Assembly (NCBI GenBank): GCA_963402885.1
Contig: OY727099.1
Location: 14,620,001-14,684,000 of the forward strand
Direction: 5' to 3'
Length of the DNA stretch: 64,000 bases
Source of the DNA: Antedon bifida
Taxonomy: Eukaryota > Echinodermata > Crinoidea > Comatulida > Antedonidae
Under the pieces are notes generated by a model that saw only the letters and a program-made list of their open reading frames with translations, made no database searches and was not told the DNA's origin. The first letter of the stretch is position 1. Each line of letters starts with the position of its first letter. Of this stretch, positions 55,901 to 64,000 are shown in pieces. The translations under genes were made by a program, and so were the position numbers.

Positions 55901-58900
55901 TCTGTTTTTTTTGTAGGTTGTGCAGCTAGTACAAAAATAAGCAAAACCGGAAACCGACCTGTGGCAGTTACAAAAAGTACCTTTTACCATTCGTTATACT
56001 CAGCAGATTCAATTTAATTAAACAAATAAATAACTAGATTTCTTTTAATTAAAAAAATAAATAACTAGATTTTTTTTTATTAAACGAAAAATAACCCTAA
56101 AAAAAGAGGATTGATGTTTTGAATCATTCTCATTATTTTTTTAACCTTTAATATCAACAATTTGTAAAATTAAATTTTCGAAGTTTCGAATAAAAGAATA
56201 ATTAATAACGCTATTTTAACAAAATGATTAAGGTTTTTTTTTTCAAATAACAAAATGTTCACTTTCCAATCTTAAATGAATCCGGTTCAGTAGCCTACCA
56301 TAAAGAATACAGTAAATAGTCAATATTTTTACATTCCTTTTTCACGTTCAGTGGTATTTTATCTGTTATATCTATCTATTTTAGAGTCGGTTACAGCTCC
56401 TAAAAAAAGACCAGCTTGGGATTTGAAAGGACGATTATCAGATATGGAAAAATTAATGGAGATGAGAGAAATGACCAATCATAGCCTTCAAAGGAATCTA
56501 AATGAGAATAATCAACAAACTGAACAACTTGACATGAAGAATGTGTGTCTACAGAAAAGTTTAGCACAAAAAGATCAAATCTTATCTGAAAATTGTCAGA
56601 CAATAAGTCAACTGCAAAGGAATATAAGGTATAAAATGGTTTCTGCACTATGGGTTGTATTATTTATAATTTACTTAATTTACCTTTAGTAGGCTAGTCA
56701 ATCTAGCAAAAAAAAACAGCTCAAAGTGAAACAAATTGCAAACAGAGATTTTTTTTTTTTAAATGGTCATATATGATGAGGAGATGAAAATTTGAGCATC
56801 ACACCTCTGTCACTCATCCCGAAGGTATGCAAATTAGCTTAAATATGCAAATTAGGGTGAAATTACAGGGTAACCATATCTCAAAAACTACTAGTCCGAG
56901 AGAGTTGATTTTTTTACTGATTTATTCAAAATGTATATATTTATATTTACTCTAATGCAACATTTTACGATAAAATGACCGGAAGTACAACATTTGACCT
57001 TCGACCCCATTTCTCAATGTTTGCATATATGTCTGTAGAGACTTTATTTTGCCCTCAAATGACCCAGACATAGGTTCCTAATAGCCAGCATAGGACCACA
57101 TTGTAATTCCCAAAATTACACCTTTGTCACACACCTCAAAAGTATGCAAATTAGTAGTACAATTTAAATAAAATATGCAAATAAGGGAAAAAAATTACAG
57201 TTGTCCTATATCTCGAAAACCACTAATGCTAAAGAGTTGATTTTTTCACAGCCGTATTCAGAATGTACATATTTCTATTTGCTCCAATGAAACATTTTAC
57301 AAAAAATTGACCGGAAGTATGACATTTGACCCTCGACCCCATTTCTCAATATTGCATATATAATGAAACTAAAATGTCTGTAGAGACTTTGTTTTGCCCT
57401 CAAATGACTCAGATACAGGTTTATAATAGCCAACATAGAACTGTTTAGTAAATCTCAAAATCACACCTGTATCACTCACCTCCAAAGTATGCAAATTATT
57501 AGTACAAGTTACATAAAATATGCAAATTAGGGGGTGAAATTACAGATTCCTATATATCGAAAACTACTAAGGCTAGAGAGTTGATTTTTTCAATAACTTG
57601 TTCAAAATGTGCATATTTATATTCGCTCTAATAAAACATTTTACGAAAAAATGACCGGAAATACAACAATTGACCCTCGACCCCATTTATCAATGTTTGC
57701 ATACATAATGCGACTAAAATGTCTGTAGAGACTTTGTTTTGGACTCAAATAACTCTGATACATGTTTCCTATAGTCAGCATAGGACCGCTTTGTAATTCC
57801 CAAAATCACGCCTTCGTCATGCACCTCAAAATTATGCTAATTAGTAGCATGAAATATGCAAATAAGGGGGTGAATAAATAAATAAATAAATTACAGTCTT
57901 CCCATATCTCAGCGACGAAGGCGTATCTCTATACTTCGGTTTGGGTTTTTTTTGGCATGGTTGGAATTCCCTTTTTTCGTATTAGTTTATGTACAGCGCT
58001 TAGAGGTTTCACAACATTAGGCGCTATATAAATCCAGGACGTATCCGGATATTCACCCCCTGGACATTTACCCCCCGGAAAACTACCCCCCGGACAACTA
58101 CCCCCCGGACAACCACCACCTAGACAACTGCCCCCTTAGGACAACTACCCCTTTAGGACAACTACCCCTTTAGGACAACTACCCCTTTAGGACAACTACC
58201 CCCCGGACAAATACCCCCCGGACAAATACCCCCTGACAACTACCCCCTTAGGACAACAACCCCCTTAGGACAACTACCCCCTGGACAATTACCCCCTAGG
58301 AACAACCTGACTCTGCAACAGTGTATAATAGGTAGTTGACCGGGGGTAGTTATCCTAAGGGGGTAGTTGTCCTAAGGGGGTAGTTGTCCGCGGGGTTGTT
58401 ATCCTAAGGGGGTAGTTGTCCGGGGAGTAGTTGTCCAATTGGGTAGTTGTCCTAAGGGGGTAGTTGTCCGGGTGGTAAACATCCGGGGGTAACTGTCTAG
58501 GGGGTAGGTGTCCTAGAACCATCCAGGATATTAATATTATAATTATTATTATTATTTCTCAATATTTGCGTATAATGCAACTAAAATGTATGTACAGACT
58601 TTGTTTTGGCCTTAAATGACTCGGATACAGGTTTTATATAGCCAGTATAAGTCAAGCACCCCGAAAGTATGCAAATTAGTAGTACAAGCTATATGAAATA
58701 CGCAAATTACAGTGAATTGCCTTATGTATGTCGAAATGACCGATAGAGATATGGCAACTTTCTTGTACTATTAATTTGCATACTTTCAAGCGAAGTAACA
58801 GAGGTGTGATTTTGAGAATTACTAAACAGTTCTATGCTGGCTATAGAAAACCTGTATCTGCGTCATTTGAGGCCAAAACAAAGTCTGTACAGACATTTTA

Positions 58901-61900
58901 GTTGCATTATATGAAAATATTGAGAAATAGATTTGAGGGTCAAATGTCATAATTCCGACAATTTTTGCGTAAAATGTTTCATTAGAGCAAATATAAATAT
59001 GTACATTCTGAATCAACTCTGAATTCAAATCAACTCTCTAGCATTAATGGTTTTCGAGATATGGGAAGACTGTAATTTCACCCCTAATTTGCATATTTCA
59101 TGTAACTTATACTAATAATTTGCATACTTTCAAGGTGTGTGACAAAATTGTGATTTTGGGAATTACAAAGCGGTCCTATGCTGACGATAGGAAAACTGTA
59201 TCCGAGTCATTTGAGTCAAAAAAAATTATCTACAGACATTTTAGTCGCATTATGTATACAAACATTGATAAATAGGGTCAAGGGTCAATTGTTGTATTTC
59301 CGGTCATTTTTTCGTAAAATGTTTTATTAGAGCGAATATAAATATGTACATTTTGAACAAGTTATTGAAAAAATCAACTCTCTAGCCTTAGTAGTTTTCG
59401 ATATATAGGAACCTGTAATTTCACCCCCTAATTTGCATATTTTATGTAACTTGTACTAATAATTTGCATACTTTGGAGGTGAGTGATACAGGTGTGATTT
59501 TGAGATTTACTAAACAGTTCTATGTTGGCTATTATAAACCTGTATCTGAGTCATTTGAGGGCAAAACAAAGTCTCTACAGACATTTTAGTTTCATTATAT
59601 ATGCAATATTGAGAAATGGGGTCGAGGGTCAAATGTCATACTTCCGGTCAATTTTTTGTAAAATGTTTCATTGGAGTAAATATAAATATACATATTTTAA
59701 ATATTTTAGTGAAAAAATCAACACTCTATCATTAGCGGTTTTCGAGATATGGCAACGCTGTAATTTCACTCCCTAATTTGCATATTTAATATTACTTGTA
59801 CTACTAATTTGCATACTTTCGAGGTGCGTGACGAAGGTGTGATTTTGGGAATTATAATACAGTTCTATGGTGGGTATTGAAAAACAATATCCAAGTCATT
59901 GAGTCCAAAAAAAAGTCTCTACAGACATTTTAATCACATATTTATGTAAATATTGAGAAATGGGGTCAAGGGTCAAAATCTGGTGCTTCCGGTCATTTTT
60001 TTGTAAAATGTCTCATTAGAGCAAATATAAATATATATATTCTGAACCAGACTGTGCAAAAACGAACTCTCTAGGATTAGTAGTTTTGAAGATATGGTAA
60101 CCCTGTAATTTCACCCTAATTTGCATATTTAAGCTAATTTGCATACCTTCGGGATGAGTGTCAGAGGTGTGATGCTCAAAAAATAATCACCTTATCATAT
60201 GTAACCATTTGAAAAAAAAAAATCTCTGTTTGCAATTTGTTTCACTCAAAATGCTAGATTGACTAGCCTATAGGTATATTTGATGATTTCATATTTATTA
60301 AGCACTTCTACAGTGATAACAGTCCCAAAGTTACAGAAAACTGTAAATCAAATGGCACTCATTTGTCTGTTCACAGCACTAATATTACTCAGATACGAAA
60401 ATGCTCTAGGTTCTTAAATGTACACGCAAGCTTTGAGACTTGTTCTACAACCATAACTATATGGTCAAGGAGGTTTTACAAACCTGGTTGCAGCACCTTA
60501 GACTTGACTATAGGTTGCAGCACCTTAAACTTGACTATAGGTTGCAGCACCTTAGACTAGACTATAGGTTGCAGCACCTTAAACTTGACTATAGGTTGCA
60601 GCACCTTAAACTTGACTATAGGTTGCAGCACCTTAGACTTGCCTATAGGTTGCAGCACCTTAAACTTGACTATAGGTTGCAGCACCTTAGACTTGCCTAT
60701 AGGTTGCAGCACCTTAAACTTGACTATAGGTTGCAGCACCTTAGACTTGACTATAGGTTGCAGCACCTTAAACTTGACTATAGGTTGCAGCACCTTAAAC
60801 TTGACTATAGGTTGCAGCACCTTAAACTTGACTATAGGTTGCAGCACCTTAGACTTGACTATAGGTTGCAGCACCTTAGACTTGCCTATAGGTTGCAGCA
60901 CCTTAGACTTGACTATAGGTTGCAGCACCTTAGACTTGACAACATGTTAAATTGAACATTGGTGTTGCACAATTGTTTCAATTATGCAATAAAATATTGA
61001 CTATTTTGGGTTTGCTTTTTTCAACTTTGGGATCACCAATTGATCACTCTGATAATGTTGCATCTTTTTGATAATGTAATGCTATTGTATTTTTTTATAT
61101 GTGAAGAATGGAATAAAAGACTGATTTGAAATGACAAAATTTACAGAAACCCAGATATCCCAATGGTGTTGACTGTACAATGATGCACATGAATTATTTT
61201 CTATTGCAGAGATTTTGAATACGAGGTTGCAACTATGAAGAGGAGGCACCAATGTGAAACAGAAGACTTAGAGGCACGGAATTCATCACTAGAGCTGAAA
61301 AAGAAATCACTGGAGGGAGAAATAGAGGTAATGCATAAGGAATGCATTGGTCTCAAGTGTAACATTGCACAAATGAAATCTGATCAAGTAGGCATTGAAG
61401 CAGAAGTGGCATCTATAAAGGTCTTACTTGAAAAGTCGCAGCAGACTTGTACCCACCAAGAGGAGATAATTGCTAGTCTTCATGCTAAAATTGCAACTCA
61501 CTTAGATACCATAAAAGTGAATGAGTCTAACTTACAAGAGGCGGAATCAGTAAGAAGAAAGTTACATAATACTGTCCAAGAACTCAAAGTATGTATAAAA
61601 TGTGTGGTATGAAGTTTTCTAATAGTGTTTTATTTAACAATTAATTTGCAGCCCTGTCATGTTTAGAGAACAAGTAGAAGTAGTAGAACCACCGGAAAAA
61701 CGTTATGTGTATGATATTTGAAGTTGCAAATATTAACTGCTTTTGTTATTTTTCTCTTTAATTTTACATTTCAACAGGGAAACATACGTGTGTTTTGTAG
61801 AGTACGTCCTCTGTTACCTGCAGAAAAAGAAACCTGTGGTGAGATAAACCATCTACACTTCACAGGAATTGATTGCAATGTTCTTGAGATGGATAAAGTC

Positions 61901-64000
61901 GACGAGGTCAGATTTAAGTAGTTTATACTTAACCAAGCAACGCAAGCGAGTTGCCCAATAACATTTTTGAATAATCCATTGCTTGTGATTAGTCAAATTA
62001 TGTCCTTGCGTTCCGTCCTAGTGGAAACCAAGCTTTAATGAGGGTTAAATCAATCATTTGGTGCGCTCCAAAGTGTTCATTAGTATGGGTGTCCCAAAGA
62101 AGGGGTTCTACTGTAATTTAAATTGGATCTTCACTAGTATCTAAATCAAATCACACTTGAATAGGCCATGGTAGTTTAACTTTCTCAAAAACAATTTACA
62201 AAAATAATGATTTTGCTTTAAAAAAAGGCGAAAATTAAACAATACAATGTGGCATAAAAATGGCATATTCAGCAAAAAAATGTTTTTCACGAAAAATATA
62301 CTTTCAAACTAAAAAACAACAAATGCTTTTTCTTTCAGAGTTGTGTAGGGCAACGAAAATCAAGTGGAAGCAAGTATTCATTTGACTTTGATAGAGTTTT
62401 CAGCCCAGATTCCAGTCAAGTTGAAGTTTTTGAGGAAATTTCGCAAATGGTACAGAGTGCCCTTGATGGGTACAATGTATGTATATTTGCTTATGGTCAG
62501 ACAGGAAGTGGAAAGACTTACACAATGGAAGGTCCAAATAATCCTAATGAAGAAACTATGGGAATGATTCCTAGAGCAGTAGAACAGATATTTAAATGTG
62601 TGGATGAATTAGAGGCTAATGGTTGGACAGTAAGGATGACTTTTAAGCTCTTGTAAAAATAAACAATTCCAGATTAGTTGTTTGCAAAGTGTAGTATAAA
62701 TTTATTTAGCAGACTATGTTAATCAAATTAAATGTACAAGGTTAAAAACTCTAAAACTAAAATCCTGGTGGGCTCCATCCAAGTGATATTTATTGATAAG
62801 GTATGTTGTTCGATTAAATCTTTTAGTGTCCATCTAACATTGTTGAGATTTTTCCAAATAATTAGTTGCTAGCAAAGTAAATTGAGTAAGCTGATGTTAT
62901 ATCTGGCATATTTTTGGCAATGATTTGTTCACTTCCTGTTTTGTACACTAATATTTTCAATGCTTTTACATTTGTTCACAGTACACAATGCAGGCATCCT
63001 TTTTGGAAATCTACAATGAAATGATCCGTGATTTATTGGTGTCCGGAGAAGACAAACTAAAGCATGACATTAAAACTGATTCTCAAGTTACCAATCTTAC
63101 TTTGGTAGATGTTAAATCTCAAAACGAGGTACATTTGTTTTATTTCTTTTTTAGATATGCAAACACTACTACCAAAATAATTTCGGTAGCTGTAATGTGT
63201 TTAAAACTATAGATTTTTTTTTATAGTTAAAATATGTTAAACATTAAAGAGGTTTCGCAACACTACGATAACAAAAACATCACGCACAATTGGTTGGTCT
63301 ACGGTTGGGAGTTTAAAAAAAACTAATTTGGATATTAATGACGGCATGTGTGATGTTATTACAGTTAATTTAGAATTCCCTTTTTTTTAATCAGTTCAAT
63401 GATAGAAACTATTTTTTCTATAAGAAATTCTTATGGAATATGGGTTTCCCTCTGGATATTGAATTTAAAAAATTGGAATTATGTTTATTGTTTTATGTTT
63501 TTGATGTAATCGCAGAAAAATGCATTTAAAGGGTTAATTATACATGACCCGATCTGGCAAAACCCTCTCTTTGTCGACATTTAGAAATTCATGTAATCAG
63601 CCAAATTACGTCCAAATCGACTACCCTGACAGATTACTTTAGATCAAAATACTGTGTTGCTATGGGGCGAGTTTTCAGCGTGTTTTAAAAAGAATTTCAT
63701 TGCAAACGCAATTTTCTCGTAAACTAATTAAATGATTTGTAAGTTTATAAAACTGAAAAACTTTTGAAATACTTAAATAATAATATATTATAATTTCCGA
63801 CAAAAGTATGGTTTTGCCAGATTTGGTCACATATTACATACGTGTTATATGTAAATATTTCATGACGTCGAAAATTTACTGGCCAGTTAAATTGGAATGT
63901 TCTTGGCCATCATCACTTTTACAGTATTACTAAATACCTACAGTATCATGATATTTACACCTTGTAATTTGTTTAATATAGGTGAAGAAATTACTTGAAA
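52880..64000 (+). CDS. kifc1: KIFC1-like kinesin-14, 5' part (runs off the window)
   Basis: A probable non-coding exon ends at 52983 (TTTA/GTAAGT). Then 54951-54994 holds ATG at 54977, followed by 55221-55470, 55917-55976, 56385-56628, 61210-61588, 61778-61906, 62339-62629, 62982-63128 and 63982-64000 (partial). Phases agree, covering about 512 residues. The N-terminal 110 residues are basic and disordered (microtubule-binding tail in this family). KRPAWDLKGRL begins the coiled-coil stalk (about 115-315). NIRVFCRVRPLLP opens the motor; YGQTGSGKT is the P-loop (about 413-420), and FLEIYNEMIRDLL follows. Placing the motor at the C-terminus is diagnostic of minus-end-directed kinesin-14, which crosslinks spindle microtubules. 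The 4.6-kb intron before 61210 is full of repeats. Confidence 0.95.
52990..54640. other. AT-rich first intron of the kinesin gene
   Basis: AGGCCTAG palindromes are dense at 53030-53170 and AT-rich DNA follows. The only structured feature is the perfect palindrome at 53874-53927. No coding exon was found. A 119-codon frame at 54639-54998 overlaps the real exon in another frame and lacks support. Confidence 0.5.
53874..53927. repeat. 54-bp perfect palindrome
   Basis: TTCTCCTCCTGAGGACTATC leads into a centre at ...CATTATATAATG... and returns exactly. The arms are 27 bp with no spacer and no mismatch, in AT-rich DNA. It could be a self-complementary MITE core or a recent palindrome; no target duplication is evident. 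Confidence 0.85.
55029..55126. mobile_element. Short MITE, ATGCTTGGTTTCCACTAGA ends
   Basis: ATGCTTGGTTTCCACTAGA and CTCTAGTGGGAACCAAGCAT are inverted about 98 bp apart and bordered by TA. A related right end (CCTAGTGGAAACCAAGC) lies near 62015 in another intron of the same gene. It is non-coding. Confidence 0.6.
57910..58558 (+). mobile_element. SINE/LINE 3'-tail insertion hosting foldback copy 3
   Basis: It has no counterpart in the opposite arm of the surrounding inverted repeat. Its text TGTACAGCGCTTAGAGG, GGCGCTATATAAATCC and a terminal (ATT)n run match the GCGCTATATAAAT tail seen at 16455. The foldback element splits it just before the (ATT)n run. Confidence 0.6.
58040..58520 (+). mobile_element. 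Foldback element, C-rich module family (copy 3)
   Basis: It is 481 bp, with the same ends (CGTATCCGGATATTCACC, GGTGTCCTAGAACC) and spacer as copy 2. The direct 8-bp duplication ATCCAGGA flanks it (58032-58039, 58521-58528). It differs from copy 2 mainly in module number and order. Confidence 0.92.
60486..60940. repeat. 27-bp minisatellite
   Basis: About 17 tandem copies of a 27-bp unit (TTGCAGCACCTTAGACTTGA then CTATAGG), with A/G and A/C variants (TTAAACTTG, TTGCCTATAGG). The unit length is a multiple of three with no stop in several frames, so apparent frames on both strands are artefacts. It lies 270 bp before a kinesin exon. Confidence 0.93.
63129..63981 (+). other. Last visible kinesin intron
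   Basis: It runs from donor GAG/GTACAT to acceptor TTTAATATAG. It holds a left-end fragment of the GAGGTTTCGCAA MITE at about 63249-63290 and otherwise AT-rich DNA with no exon. Confidence 0.7.

Larger units (their letters stand above)
56690..60270. mobile_element. 3.6-kb inverted-repeat element of ~345-bp subunits
   Basis: The ends TAGGCTAGTCAATCTAGCA and TGCTAGATTGACTAGCCTA are exact inverted repeats of 19 bp, with TAG directly outside each. Each arm is a tandem series of about 345-bp units, marked by TATGCAAATT at about 56824, 57141, 57487 and 57831 and its complement at about 58785, 59120, 59465, 59810 and 60140. Each unit contains 'AAAATGACCGGAAGTA' and 'ATATCTCGAAAACTACTA' words. The arms meet near 58735. 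The left arm is interrupted at about 57910-58540 by a SINE/LINE tail that itself holds foldback copy 3. It is non-coding, within a kinesin intron. Confidence 0.85.

Noticed and set aside
60440-60955. Repetitive frames on both strands
   Set aside because: Product of the 27-bp minisatellite. It also resembles a CRISPR array by unit size but has no spacers and is in an animal intron.

Overview
The window is nuclear DNA of an animal: AT-rich, with multi-exon genes on both strands, GT-AG introns, and many nested mobile elements. I infer a non-vertebrate deuterostome, probably an echinoderm. The reasons are very dense TAGGCCTA palindromes, a Gmr1-type Ty3/gypsy element (a group described from deuterostomes), CR1/L2-like LINE 3' ends and tRNA-derived SINE tails. 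The species cannot be fixed from the sequence alone.

Five host genes can be built with consistent splice phases. (1) A single-exon pogo/Tigger-transposase-derived gene lies at 2954-4669 (+). It appears to have lost one catalytic Asp. (2) An eight-exon ankyrin-repeat gene runs 9499-5960 (-), 485 codons. (3) An opioid-growth-factor-receptor-like (OGFR) gene runs from 13366 to about 44180 (+). Its 12.9-kb first intron holds a nearly pristine LTR retrotransposon. It also carries two independent arrays of duplicated in-frame exons, three of 168 bp and four of 93 bp. (4) A complete seven-exon BRCC3/BRCC36 K63-deubiquitinase gene runs 52241-45130 (-). It contains an apparent U12-type AT-AC intron followed at once by a GC-AG intron. 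(5) The 5' two-thirds of a KIFC1-like kinesin-14 gene runs (+) from about 52.88 kb and leaves the window at 64000. BRCC3 and the kinesin are head to head, with start regions about 0.6 kb apart.

Most of the rest is repeats. The Gmr1 element (17748-25304) has 1.32-kb LTRs, a 5-bp target duplication, a tRNA-Pro-type primer site and one open gag-pol frame. The pol order is protease-integrase-RT-RNase H. A family of palindromic foldback elements built from C-rich 'GGACAACTACCCCC' modules occurs three times (14830, 32827, 58040), each with a direct target duplication of 8 bp (9 bp can be matched at one copy), which suggests hAT-type mobility. A 3.6-kb inverted repeat made of about 345-bp tandem subunits fills a kinesin intron, with two younger insertions nested in it. 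There are also a 78-bp minisatellite with a 4-unit higher-order repeat, a 27-bp minisatellite, Harbinger-like and Tc1/mariner-like short elements, perfect palindromes and LINE/SINE fragments.

The genes do not form one pathway. BRCC3 (K63 deubiquitination in DNA-damage and spindle complexes) and a kinesin-14 (spindle motor) sharing an upstream region could reflect coordinated expression in dividing cells, but that is only an inference from their arrangement.
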